This document shows, piece by piece, positions 1 through 7,715 of a stretch of 52,098 nucleotides of DNA (positions within the stretch are counted from its first letter, which is position 1; each line of letters begins with the position of its first letter). Under the pieces are notes generated by a model. The model was not told the origin of the DNA. It ran no database searches and saw only the letters and a list, made by a program, of their open reading frames with translations. Origin of the DNA: an uncultured Succinivibrio sp. (GTDB lineage: Bacteria > Pseudomonadota > Gammaproteobacteria > Enterobacterales > Succinivibrionaceae); contig CAAGLL010000017.1 in assembly GCA_900770725.1 (NCBI GenBank), positions 1 to 52,098 on the forward strand, given 5' to 3'. Position numbers and translations under genes: made by a program.

Positions 1-47
1 AAGGGACTTGAGGGCGGATGTGGATCAGCGCGGGGAGGGGCGCGAAA

Positions 48-113
48 GGGTGGTTGAATAGCTGATTTCGGGTGGTTGCTTAGCTGATTTTGGCTGGTTG
101 ATTAACTGACGTC
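48..113. repeat. Three tandem copies of a 22-bp unit
   Basis: Three imperfect head-to-tail units of exactly 22 bp lie at 48-69, 70-91 and 92-113. Each starts GGSTGGTTG and continues with TTARCTGA-like sequence; units 1 and 2 are nearly identical and unit 3 is more diverged. They lie downstream of the 3' end of the dam-like gene (its stop is at 236) in 235 bases where I see no credible gene. The function is unknown; a variable-number repeat is possible. Confidence 0.7.
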
Positions 114-235
114 AGACAGCTATCATCGCAGGATGCATGATGGCGGGGTCTGCAGAGACGAGGGAGCGGGGCCTTGGCAAGCACGACTGCTGGCGCATTG
201 AGGAGCAGGCGCCAGATCGCTCGCTCAGGGCGCCA

Positions 236-1087
236 TCAATTCTCGAAGTTCGTGATGACCAGCTCCTTTATCGCCCCGCGCTTGGTGCCGACCGAGTTGA
301 TGTAGCGCTTGGCGTCGAGCGTGCTGATCTTGAACTCCTTGTAGAGCTCAAAGCACAGCGGGGCCGTGGAGTTTGACTCCATGAAGCGGATCCCGCGATC
401 GTCGAGCTCGCGGCAGAAGTCGCGCAGGTGAGCCTGATCCTCATCGTCCCAGCCGCCGGTGGCGTAGGAGGTGAAAGACGAGGTCTGGGTGAGCGGCGCG
501 TAGGGCGGATCGAGGTAGACGAAGGCGCTGTCGGGGATCTTGCCCTCGTCTAGGAGCGAGGCGTAGTCCTGGCAGCAGATCTCGACTTCCTTCTCGTTTA
601 GGAACCTGTGGCAGGCCTCGAGCGCTGGCTCGTCGCAGTAATTGGGGTTTACGATCTTGCCGAACGGCGTGTTGAAGTAGTTCTTCTTGTTGACGCGGTA
701 GAGCCCGTTGAAGCAGGTCTTGAGCAGGTAGATGAGCCTGGCGCCGCGCTCGACCACGCTGCGCGAGGTCCTGAAGGCAGGATCGTGATCCCAGCTCCTC
801 ACCTCCATGAACATGTCCTTGTCGTAGCGGAAGGACTTGAGCATGGACTTGAGCTCCTCGAGGTTGTCCCTGATGGCCTTGTAGGCGCAGATGAGCTCCT
901 CGTTGCAGTCGTTGATGACCGCGCGGCGGAACTTCATGGCAAAGAACATCGCGCCGCCTCCGACAAAGGGCTCGACATAGGTGTCCACAATGTCCGGGAC
1001 GTAGCTTAGGAGCACAGGCAGCGAGCGGCGCTTGCCGCCCACCCACTTTATGAATGGCTTGGGCGCGTTTGGATCGAGGATCTGCAT
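236..1087 (-). CDS. dam: Dam-family (D12 class) adenine-N6 DNA methyltransferase, solitary
   Basis: A 283-residue protein that should transfer a methyl group from S-adenosylmethionine to adenine N6, probably in GATC. The SAM motif KWVGGKR is at residues 14-20, EPFVGGG at 39-45 and the catalytic DPPY at 193-196, followed by APLTQTSSFTSY, typical of Dam and DpnM-like enzymes. Length fits the family (about 270-285). It follows rplI on the same strand instead of the usual aroB neighbourhood, and no restriction endonuclease gene adjoins it, so it looks like an orphan methylase. The C-terminal part (around FMESNS) reads more like restriction-modification or phage Dam than E. coli Dam. GATC specificity is inferred from family only. 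The gene sits about 100 nt beyond rplI behind a strong hairpin. Confidence 0.88.
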   Translation of the reverse strand: MQILDPNAPKPFIKWVGGKRRSLPVLLSYVPDIVDTYVEPFVGGGAMFFAMKFRRAVINDCNEELICAYKAIRDNLEELKSMLKSFRYDKDMFMEVRSWDHDPAFRTSRSVVERGARLIYLLKTCFNGLYRVNKKNYFNTPFGKIVNPNYCDEPALEACHRFLNEKEVEICCQDYASLLDEGKIPDSAFVYLDPPYAPLTQTSSFTSYATGGWDDEDQAHLRDFCRELDDRGIRFMESNSTAPLCFELYKEFKISTLDAKRYINSVGTKRGAIKELVITNFEN

Positions 1088-1130
1088 CAGTCAGTATTCC
1101 TGTTTTAAAACAATGTAGCCATGATACGGC

Positions 1131-1160
1131 AAGGGCCGCGGATTTGGATCCGCGGCCCTT
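1131..1160 (-). other. Strong GC-rich hairpin between rplI and dam
   Basis: A 13-bp perfect stem (AAGGGCCGCGGAT and its complement) closes a 4-nt loop. Neither strand shows a T-run after the stem, so it is not a standard intrinsic terminator. It may protect the 3' end of the rpsF-rpsR-rplI mRNA or reduce read-through into dam. Confidence 0.6.
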
Positions 1161-1193
1161 GTTCATGCGGCGTCACGCCGCACATTTCCAGGA

Positions 1194-1646
1194 TCAGGCC
1201 TGGGGAACGATCGAGATGGTGACCTCGGTCTTGACGTCAGGATGAAGCTGGATCGAGATCTGGTAGTCGCCGGTGGAGCGGAGGACGCCCTCAGGGAGGC
1301 GGATCTCGCTCTTGTGGACCTCGACGCCGCCCTTGGTGATGACCTCGGCGATGTCGCGGGTGCCGACGGAACCGAACAGCTTGCCTTCATCGCCGGCCAG
1401 GGCCTCGATGGTGAACTTGCCGATCTCCTCGAGCTTGGCGGCGCGATCCTGCGCAGCCTTCAGCTCGCCGGCGATCTTGGCCTCGAGCTCGGCGCGCTGG
1501 GCCTCGAACTTCTCGAGGTTCTCCTTGGTGGCGCGGACAGCCTTCTTGTTGGGAAGGAGGAAATTGCGGGCGAAGCCGTTCTTGACCTTGACCTTGTCGC
1601 CCAGACCGCCCAGGCGGCCGATCTTGTCTAACAGGATAACTTCCAT
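1194..1646 (-). CDS. rplI: 50S ribosomal protein L9
   Basis: A 150-residue protein with the L9 signature from the first residue (MEVILLDKIGRLG, then GFARNFLLPNKKA). The N-terminal domain binds 23S rRNA near the L1 stalk base; it is joined by a long helix (about residues 40-75) to the C-terminal domain with the FGSVGTRDIAE motif. Length equals the usual 148-150. It is the last gene of rpsF-rpsR-rplI, 13 nt after rpsR, and is expected to be co-translated with the other two ribosomal proteins. Nothing unusual is seen. Confidence 0.98.
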   Translation of the reverse strand: MEVILLDKIGRLGGLGDKVKVKNGFARNFLLPNKKAVRATKENLEKFEAQRAELEAKIAGELKAAQDRAAKLEEIGKFTIEALAGDEGKLFGSVGTRDIAEVITKGGVEVHKSEIRLPEGVLRSTGDYQISIQLHPDVKTEVTISIVPQA

Positions 1647-1659
1647 TTTTGACTCCTAA

Positions 1660-1890
1660 TTAACGGCCCTGCAGATCAGTGTAAGGCAGAAGAGCCAGGT
1701 AGCGGGCGCGCTTGATGGCGGTGGCCAGCTGGCGCTGATATTTAGCGCTGGTGCCGGTGATGCGGCTCGGAACGATCTTGCCGGACTCGGTGACGTAGTT
1801 CTTCAGGAGAGCAACGTCCTTGTAGTCGATCTCGGTGATGCCTTCAGCTGCGAAGCGGTTGAACTTGCGGCGGTGGAAATAACGTGCCAT
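1660..1890 (-). CDS. rpsR: 30S ribosomal protein S18
   Basis: A 76-residue S18 beginning MARYFHRRKFNRF, with the core IDYKDVALLKNYVTESGKI and the RITGTSAKYQRQLATAIKRAR segment that contacts 16S rRNA and S6. Length matches the family (about 75). The start is 11 nt after the rpsF stop, so there is no room for priB, which lies between these genes in E. coli. S18 dimerises with S6 on the platform of the small subunit, and the S6:S18 complex can also repress this operon through the rpsF leader. Confidence 0.98.
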   Translation of the reverse strand: MARYFHRRKFNRFAAEGITEIDYKDVALLKNYVTESGKIVPSRITGTSAKYQRQLATAIKRARYLALLPYTDLQGR

Positions 1891-1901
1891 GGTGATCCTC
1901 C

Positions 1902-2330
1902 TTACTCAGCATCCTGGGCTTCAGGGGCAGCTTCCCCGGAGGGAACCTGGCCGGTGATGTCGTTCCTGCTCCTCGGGCCCGAGGCGTTCTCCTCGTGCGG
2001 GCGGCGCTCCTCGCGCATCTTCATCATCGGGGACTCCTCGGTGACTTCACCCTTGGTGCGGATGATGAGGTTGCGGATCACGGCGTCGTTGAAGCGGAAG
2101 TTGTTCTCGATGCTGCGGATGGTCTCATCGGAGGCCAGGCAGTTGATGAGGACGTAGTGGGCCTTGTGAAGCTTCTGAATGGGGTAGGCCAGCTGCCTGC
2201 GGCCCCAGTTCTCGAGGCGGGTGACTTTGCCGCCGTCCTTCTCGATCTCCGCCTTGTAGCGGTCGATCATGCCCGGTACCTGATCGCTCTGGTCAGGGTG
2301 GACCAGGAACACGATTTCGTAGTTGCGCAT
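1902..2330 (-). CDS. rpsF: 30S ribosomal protein S6
   Basis: A 142-residue S6 starting MRNYEIVFLVHPDQSDQV with the conserved ENWGRRQLAYPIQKLHKAHY segment that binds S18. About ten residues longer than E. coli S6, the extra being an acidic Glu/Asp/Ala-rich tail (EAAPEAQDAE); E. coli S6 also has a polyglutamylated tail, so the tail is not alarming. First gene of rpsF-rpsR-rplI. A TTGCCA-16-TATAAT promoter and a structured leader precede it, and the Shine-Dalgarno AAGGAG sits 6-9 nt before ATG. Confidence 0.98.
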   Translation of the reverse strand: MRNYEIVFLVHPDQSDQVPGMIDRYKAEIEKDGGKVTRLENWGRRQLAYPIQKLHKAHYVLINCLASDETIRSIENNFRFNDAVIRNLIIRTKGEVTEESPMMKMREERRPHEENASGPRSRNDITGQVPSGEAAPEAQDAE

Positions 2331-2344
2331 TTGAAATGCTCCTT

Positions 2345-2381
2345 ACGGTAAAAGTCTGGCATATCAGCCTTATGGCCAGAC
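2345..2381 (-). promoter_or_regulatory. Candidate S6:S18-binding leader of rpsF
   Basis: Read on the minus strand, a GUCUGGC/GCCAGAC stem with a 14-nt loop (2354-2381) is followed by UUUUACCGU and the Shine-Dalgarno. The described rpsF leader motif binds the S6:S18 complex through a conserved CCG trinucleotide next to a stem, close to the ribosome-binding site, and an ACCG is present at 2346-2349. This is a resemblance by eye, not a covariance-model hit. Confidence 0.4.
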
Positions 2382-2392
2382 AAGGAAGCTAA

Positions 2393-2412
2393 CCCGGGGG
2401 CTCTCCCCCGGG
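2393..2412 (-). other. Hairpin in the rpsF 5' leader
   Basis: CCCGGGGG, loop AGAG, then CCCCCGGG form a very stable hairpin between the predicted rpsF transcription start and the candidate S6:S18 site. No T-run follows. It may be a leader structure or a 3' structure for rlmB mRNA read-through. Confidence 0.55.
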
Positions 2413-2428
2413 CGACTGAGTGGCAAGT

Positions 2429-2456
2429 ATTATACGCTAGGAAAGGCGCGTGGCAA
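2429..2456 (-). promoter_or_regulatory. Predicted sigma-70 promoter of rpsF-rpsR-rplI
   Basis: On the minus strand, TTGCCA (-35, 2451-2456), a 16-nt spacer and a consensus TATAAT (-10, 2429-2434). It lies just after the rlmB stop, so rlmB read-through and this promoter may both feed the ribosomal operon. Confidence 0.7.
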
Positions 2457-2459
2457 GGC

Positions 2460-3224
2460 TTATTCAAGCCCGATCTGGCGCACGAACTCAAAGAGCGAGA
2501 TGCCCGCCGCGACCGAGACGTTGAGCGACTCGACGCCCCGGGCCATCGGGATGCGGACCACGGCGTCGCACTTCTCGCGCGTCAGGCGGCGCATTCCGCT
2601 CTCCTCGGAGCCCATGACGATGGCGCACTGCTTTTGGAACTCATGCTCGTAGATCAAGCCGCTGCCCTCGCCTGCAAGCCCCACGACCTCGACGCCGTGG
2701 TCGCGCATCATGTCGAGCGTGCGCGCGAGGTTAACCACCTCGACGAAGCGGACGGCGGTGGCGCCGCCTGCGGCGGCCTTGCGGGCAACCGGGGTCAGCG
2801 AAGCCGAGCGGTCGCGCGGGACGATGACCGCGCTGGCGCCGGCGGCCCAGGCCGAGCGGATGCAGGCGCCCAGGTTCCTGGGATCGGTCACGCCGTCCAG
2901 GACCAAATACAGCTGCCTGCCCTGGCCCGCGTTGTCGATCATGTCCTCGAGATCGTGCTCGCCAAGCGGAGGATCGGCGAGCATCTCGATGATGACGCCC
3001 TGGTGGACGCCGCCCTCGGCCTTCTCGTCCAAAAAATGCGGAAGCGCCTGCTGGACCCTGACGCCCGCGGCGTCGAGCTCCTCGACGATCCTAGATATGC
3101 GGTGGTCGTCGCGACCCTTGGCCACCCAGGCCGCAGTGATGCGGTCAGGCGCCGTCTCCAGCGCCGACATTACCGGGTTGATGCCGTACACGAGCTCGCG
3201 GTTGTGTGATTTCCTGCCTGCCAT
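2460..3224 (-). CDS. rlmB: 23S rRNA (guanosine-2251 2'-O) methyltransferase
   Basis: A 254-residue SPOUT-class enzyme that 2'-O-methylates G2251 in the P-loop of 23S rRNA using SAM. The N-terminal L30e-like substrate-binding domain begins near ELVYGINPVMSALE; the SpoU domain carries motif 1 LDGVTDPRNLGACIRSA (about residue 150), motif 2 IVMGSEESGMRRL and motif 3 IPMARGVESLNVSVAAGI (about 225-240), the trefoil-knot SAM site. Length matches E. coli RlmB (243). It starts 3 nt after the rnr stop, the same rnr-rlmB pairing as in enteric bacteria, so the two are surely co-transcribed. Confidence 0.96.
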   Translation of the reverse strand: MAGRKSHNRELVYGINPVMSALETAPDRITAAWVAKGRDDHRISRIVEELDAAGVRVQQALPHFLDEKAEGGVHQGVIIEMLADPPLGEHDLEDMIDNAGQGRQLYLVLDGVTDPRNLGACIRSAWAAGASAVIVPRDRSASLTPVARKAAAGGATAVRFVEVVNLARTLDMMRDHGVEVVGLAGEGSGLIYEHEFQKQCAIVMGSEESGMRRLTREKCDAVVRIPMARGVESLNVSVAAGISLFEFVRQIGLE

Positions 3225-3227
3225 GGC

Positions 3228-5972
3228 TTATCTCCTCCTGCCTCTGGACCTGCCGCCGCGGCTGCCGCGGCCCTTGCGCCCGTCGCGGCCCTCGCGGCCG
3301 CGCCTGCTGGGCATCGAGAACGGGTTTGAATAGTGCACCGAGCTCGTAAGCTCGCTGCCCCAGCCTGCCGGAACCTGCGGGCGCTCCACGTTGTCGCCCT
3401 CGGAGGCATCCTGTGCGCGGGAGATGTCGGAGAGGCTCTTGAAGAGCGACTCCTTGTCCACGGGCGCGCCAGCGGCCTTGCGGTCGGCCTCGCGCTTCTT
3501 CAGGATGCGCTCGCGGTCCTTGCGGTACTTGGCCGTCGAGCCCATGCCGGTGGGCATGAGGTCTATCTTGTGCTCGGCGGCGTTGACTGCGGCGACCACG
3601 ACCTTGATCGGATCGCCGATGCGGTAGACCTTGCCCTTGTCGGAGATGAGCGACTCGGTGCGCTGGTCGAAGTTGAGGTAGCCCGGGAAGTTCCCGATGA
3701 AGATGAGGCCGTCCACGAGGAAGTCGTCCAGGTGCACGAAGATGCCGAACCTGGTGCAGCCTGAGATGGTGCCCTTTACGGTCTCGCCGATGAACTTCTC
3801 AAGATAGGTGCAGGCAAGCTCGAAGTCGACCTCGCGCTCGGCGGTGTCGGCGGCGATCTCGCGCTCGGTGCAGCGCGCGCCTAAGACCATGAGCTCGGGC
3901 TTGGTGTAGGAGCGCTGGCCGATCTTGCCCCACGGCGCCTTGCCCTGCTTCTCCAGGATGTGCTTGATGACGCGGTGCAGCTGCAAGTCGGCGTAGCGGC
4001 GGATCGGGGAGGTGAAGTGGGCGTACTTCTCAAGGGCCAGTCCGAAGTGCCCGATGTTCTCGGGGCTGTACTCGGCCTTGGACATGCTGCGAAGCAGCAG
4101 CTCGCCCAGGATCTTGCCGTCCTTGCGCTTGGCGATGGCGTCGGCGAGCTTGGCGTAGTCGGCGCTGGTGGGCTTGTCCACCGAGCCTGGCAGCGAGAGG
4201 CCGAAGCGCGCCAGCTGCGGGATCAGCAGGTCGAGCTTCTTCTGGGTCGGCGCGGCGTGGACGCGGTAGAGCGTCTGGCAGCGGTTCTCGGCGACGAAGC
4301 AGGCGGCGGCGACGTTCGCGGCGATCATGCACTCCTCGATGAGCTTGTGGGCGTCGTTGCGCTCCAGCGGCTCGACCCCGGTGATCTCCATGTTCTCGTT
4401 GAACACGAAGTGCTGCTCGGTGCCCTCGATGCTGATGCCGCCGCGGCGCTTGCGGTAGGCGTCGAGCGCGTGGTAGAGGTTGTAGAGCTCCTTGACGTGG
4501 GGGATCATCGCCTCGTGCTCGGGGTACTTGGCGGTGCCCTCGGAGATCATCTGCCAGGCCTCGGTGTAGGTGAGGCGGGCGTGCGAGCGCATCACCGCGG
4601 GGTAGAACACGTACTTCGTGGTCTCGCCCCTCTCGTTGATGTCCATCTCGCAGCACATGCACAGCCTGTCCACGTCAGGATTCAGGGAGCAGATGCCGTT
4701 TGAGAGCTTCTCGGGGAGCATCGGGATCACGTAGTTGGGGAAGTAGCAGCTGTTGCAGCGGTTCACCGCCTCGTGGTCGAGCACGCTGCCCGGGCGCACG
4801 TAGTAGGAGACGTCGGCGATCGCCACGTAGAGCTTCCAGCCCTTGCCCTCGCGGTGGCAGTAGACGGCGTCGTCGAAGTCGCGCGCGTCCTCGCCGTCGA
4901 TGGTCATGAGCGGCACGTCGCGGATGTCCGGGCGGCCCTTCCAGTCGTCCTCGGACACTGAATCGGGGATGCGGGCCAGGGCCTTTGGCATGTTGTCAGG
5001 CCAGCTGCTGGGGATGTCGTTGCGCAGCACCGCCATCACGATGATGTTGTTGAGGCTGCCGAGGTCGCGCACGACCTCACGGGTCTTGACATAGCAGTGC
5101 CCCGAGCCGCGCTCCAAGATCTGCGCGATGACCACGTCGCCTGCCTTGGCCTCGCCAAGATCCTCCGGGGTCTCGAACTCGAAGCCCAGGCTTGCGAGGT
5201 TGGGCTCGTCAGGCATGAGCGAGGCGGCGCGCGCCACGCCGGGGCGCGCCTTGGAGGAGCCCAGCGGCATCACGCGGCCTAAGACGCAGACGCGCTTTTT
5301 CACGAGCTTGCCGCAGTAGGCGATCCCGCTTCCGCTCACCGCCTGGTACTCCACGGTGTCGCCCGGGAGGATCACTATGCTGCTCTTGAGCAGGAAGTCA
5401 TCGCCCTTGAGGCCCGCGACATGGAAGACGTAGCGCTTGGTCCTCTCGGCGCCGAGGAAGTCGGACTCCTCGCGCGCCGAGACCTTGGCCTGCCCCTGCT
5501 CTATCTGGGAGGGCATGGCGTAGGCCTCAAAGCCCGGGAGCTTTGAGAGTGCCTGCTCCTCGACGAGCTCGCCCAGGATCCTGCGGCAGGCGTTCTCGCC
5601 GCCTGCGGGCAGCCCCTTGGTGTAGCCGACGCGGCCTAGGAGCCCCGAGACGACGCCCAGCGAGGCGACTCCCGAGAACTGGGGATGGTAGAGCGCGCAG
5701 ACTGCGTAGATGGCGGTCTTGAGGTCGGATGCCGGATCGCCCTTCGGGGCGCGCTCCTGCGAGAGCGCGGCCTCGAGCGCGCGGCGCTCGCGCTGCCGCT
5801 GCTCCTCGCGCTTGTGCGCCTCGATCCTCGGGGCCTCCGCAGACTCCCTGAGGGCCTCCTGCTGCTTTGGATCGATCTCCTGCGCCTCCTCAGGCGCCTC
5901 TTCCTGTGCGCCCTTCTGGGCCTTGCCGGTCTTGATCTTCTCTATGATCGATTTGATTAGATGGTGCTTCAC
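3228..5972 (-). CDS. rnr: Ribonuclease R, with an extended charged N-terminus
   Basis: A 914-residue RNB-family 3'-to-5' exoribonuclease that degrades structured RNA. The catalytic block DGEDARDFDDAVYC, with the metal-binding aspartates, lies mid-protein, followed by YFPNYVIPMLPE, NDAHKLIEECMI and the HFTSPIRRYADLQLHR motif; an S1 domain (VKGTISGCTRFGIFVHLDD) and a tail rich in Arg, Gly and Lys complete it. Longer than E. coli RNase R (813): the first 90 residues are Glu/Lys/Arg/Gln-rich and probably a disordered or coiled segment. The start is GTG at 5972, inside the 3' end of hemW; a later start cannot be excluded. Confidence 0.95.
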   Translation of the reverse strand: MKHHLIKSIIEKIKTGKAQKGAQEEAPEEAQEIDPKQQEALRESAEAPRIEAHKREEQRQRERRALEAALSQERAPKGDPASDLKTAIYAVCALYHPQFSGVASLGVVSGLLGRVGYTKGLPAGGENACRRILGELVEEQALSKLPGFEAYAMPSQIEQGQAKVSAREESDFLGAERTKRYVFHVAGLKGDDFLLKSSIVILPGDTVEYQAVSGSGIAYCGKLVKKRVCVLGRVMPLGSSKARPGVARAASLMPDEPNLASLGFEFETPEDLGEAKAGDVVIAQILERGSGHCYVKTREVVRDLGSLNNIIVMAVLRNDIPSSWPDNMPKALARIPDSVSEDDWKGRPDIRDVPLMTIDGEDARDFDDAVYCHREGKGWKLYVAIADVSYYVRPGSVLDHEAVNRCNSCYFPNYVIPMLPEKLSNGICSLNPDVDRLCMCCEMDINERGETTKYVFYPAVMRSHARLTYTEAWQMISEGTAKYPEHEAMIPHVKELYNLYHALDAYRKRRGGISIEGTEQHFVFNENMEITGVEPLERNDAHKLIEECMIAANVAAACFVAENRCQTLYRVHAAPTQKKLDLLIPQLARFGLSLPGSVDKPTSADYAKLADAIAKRKDGKILGELLLRSMSKAEYSPENIGHFGLALEKYAHFTSPIRRYADLQLHRVIKHILEKQGKAPWGKIGQRSYTKPELMVLGARCTEREIAADTAEREVDFELACTYLEKFIGETVKGTISGCTRFGIFVHLDDFLVDGLIFIGNFPGYLNFDQRTESLISDKGKVYRIGDPIKVVVAAVNAAEHKIDLMPTGMGSTAKYRKDRERILKKREADRKAAGAPVDKESLFKSLSDISRAQDASEGDNVERPQVPAGWGSELTSSVHYSNPFSMPSRRGREGRDGRKGRGSRGGRSRGRRR

Positions 5973-7092
5973 TTAAGAACAGTTCCAATACGTCGTTGAG
6001 CATGAGCCTGCCGAAAGCCGTGAGCCTGAAGGTCCGGCCTTCAAGCTCCACGCATTTGAGCCTTGACGCTTCCTCAAGCCCCGCTCTAATGGTTTCAAAG
6101 GGCAGGGCCGTGGCGTTTTCATATTCGGCCGCCCCAACGTCCCCATACAGCCTGAGCCTGTTGAGCATGTACTCAAAAGGGATCTCCTGGCTGGGGACTT
6201 CCTGGTATTCGCCGCGCCGGCCTTCCACGAAGGCCTGCGGATCCTCAGGGCACGCGCGGCGCAGTGTCCTGCCGTCTGTAAAAACCTTGCCGCTCGCACC
6301 AGCCCCGATCCCGAGGTAGTCCCCGAAGAGCCAGTAGTTGCAGTTGTGCAAGCATTTTATGCCATTACGGGCAAAGGCCGAAACCTCATAGCGCTCAAAT
6401 CCGCACGATGCGAGGAAGGGAAAGCCCCGATCCTCGATGGACTCGAGGTCCTCATCGCAAGGAAGCGCCGGAGGATGGTCGCCAAAGCGCGTGCCCTCCT
6501 CGATCGTGAGCTCGTACCACGAGAGGTGGGTTATGGGATACGAGCAGGCGGCCTTGAGATCCGACAGGGCCATCTGCGGATCCTGCCCAGGCAGCCCGTG
6601 CATGATGTCGAGGTTGAGGTTGGAAAAGCCTGCCGAGAGCGCATCCTCGACGGCCTGGCGCGCCTGCGCGGCGCTGTGGATGCGCCCAAGCGTCCTGAGC
6701 ATGCGGTCGTCAAAGCTCTGCGCCCCGATGCTCAGGCGGTTGACCCCGGCCTTGAGATAGCCCTCGAGCCTCTGCCTGTCCGTGGTGCCGGGGTTTACCT
6801 CCATCGAGATCTCGCACCCTTTGGCAAGATAAGGCCTTATGTGGGAGATGAGCATCCCGGTGACGTCGGGATCGCACAGCGAGGGCGTGCCCCCGCCCAG
6901 GTAGACGCTTTGAAGCTTCCTGCCGTTGAGGTAATGAAGCTGCGAGTCGAAGTCCTCGCACAGCGCCTTCATGTAGCGGAGGTCGCGGCTGCGGCAGGCC
7001 CCCCGCGCCTCTGAAAAGAAGTCGCAGTAGGGGCACTTCCTCACGCAGAACGGGTAGTGGACGTAGAGGCTTGCCGGAAGCGGGGTCAGCAT
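5890..7092 (-). CDS. hemW: HemW-type radical SAM haem chaperone
   Basis: A 400-residue protein from ATG 7092 (longer in-frame extensions would run through rdgB). The radical SAM cluster C-x3-C-x2-C is at residues 16-23 (FCVRKCPYCDF), YLGGGTPS at 64-71 and the ISMEVNPGT motif near 100, as in HemW/HemN-like proteins. HemW binds haem and delivers it to acceptor proteins; earlier annotation as oxygen-independent coproporphyrinogen oxidase is usually wrong because the second catalytic motif of HemN is missing. Its ATG overlaps the rdgB stop (ATGCTGA). Its last 28 codons overlap rnr by 83 bp in another frame, more than usual; the tail after LNDVLELFL is not conserved family sequence. Confidence 0.93.
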   Translation of the reverse strand: MLTPLPASLYVHYPFCVRKCPYCDFFSEARGACRSRDLRYMKALCEDFDSQLHYLNGRKLQSVYLGGGTPSLCDPDVTGMLISHIRPYLAKGCEISMEVNPGTTDRQRLEGYLKAGVNRLSIGAQSFDDRMLRTLGRIHSAAQARQAVEDALSAGFSNLNLDIMHGLPGQDPQMALSDLKAACSYPITHLSWYELTIEEGTRFGDHPPALPCDEDLESIEDRGFPFLASCGFERYEVSAFARNGIKCLHNCNYWLFGDYLGIGAGASGKVFTDGRTLRRACPEDPQAFVEGRRGEYQEVPSQEIPFEYMLNRLRLYGDVGAAEYENATALPFETIRAGLEEASRLKCVELEGRTFRLTAFGRLMLNDVLELFLSEAPSNQIDHREDQDRQGPEGRTGRGA

Positions 7093-7688
7093 GCCTGCTC
7101 TAGCATGGCCACGAGGCGGCGCAGCGCCACGCCGCGGTGGGAGATGAGGTTCTTGAGCTGCGGCGGGAGCTCGGCTGCCGTGCAGTTGCGCCCGGTCACC
7201 ACGAAGAGCGGATCGTAGCCGAAGCCCCCGCTCCCGCGTGCCTTGCGGCCGATGCTGCCCTTCCAGATCCCGGTCACGCACAGCGGCATAGGATCGTCCT
7301 TGAAGCGCACGAGGCACAGCGCGCAGCAGTAGTGCGCGCCGCGGCGCGCCTCCTCGACATCCTTGAGCTTCTCAAGCAGGAGGGCGTTGTTGGCCTGATC
7401 GTCGCCGTGGACGCCTGCAAAGCGCGCCGAGTAGACGCCCGGGGCGCCGCCTAGGGCGTCGACGCACAGCCCCGAGTCGTCCGCGAGGGCCGGCAGCCCG
7501 GTCTGATCGCTGGCCGCGCGCGCCTTGATGATGGCGTTCTCGATGAAGCTGCGCCCGTTCTCCTCAGGCTCCTTGACTCCAAGCTCCCCCTGCATCTTAA
7601 GCTCGATGCCCAGGGGTTCTAGCATGGCCCCGAACTCGCGCATCTTGCCCTGGTTGCCGGTTGCGAGCACCAGCGTCTTCAAATCCAT
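7086..7688 (-). CDS. rdgB: XTP/dITP pyrophosphatase (non-canonical purine NTPase)
   Basis: A 200-residue member of the Ham1/RdgB family, which hydrolyses dITP, dXTP and ITP to the monophosphates and keeps deaminated purines out of DNA and RNA. Diagnostic segments are LVLATGNQGKMREF at the start, SFIENAIIKARAA, LPALADDSGLCVDALGGAPGVYSARFAG, and the C-terminal GFGYDPLF and SHRGVAL motifs. Length equals E. coli RdgB (197). rdgB-hemW is a common gene pair in proteobacteria; here they overlap by 7 nt, so translational coupling is likely. Confidence 0.97.
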   Translation of the reverse strand: MDLKTLVLATGNQGKMREFGAMLEPLGIELKMQGELGVKEPEENGRSFIENAIIKARAASDQTGLPALADDSGLCVDALGGAPGVYSARFAGVHGDDQANNALLLEKLKDVEEARRGAHYCCALCLVRFKDDPMPLCVTGIWKGSIGRKARGSGGFGYDPLFVVTGRNCTAAELPPQLKNLISHRGVALRRLVAMLEQAC

Positions 7689-7715
7689 CTTGATGATCCT
7701 TGTTTGCTTAGGCCG

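Noticed and set aside
1131..1160. Hairpin after rplI as an intrinsic terminator.
   Set aside because: The stem is strong, but there is no T-run on either side; listed only as a structure.
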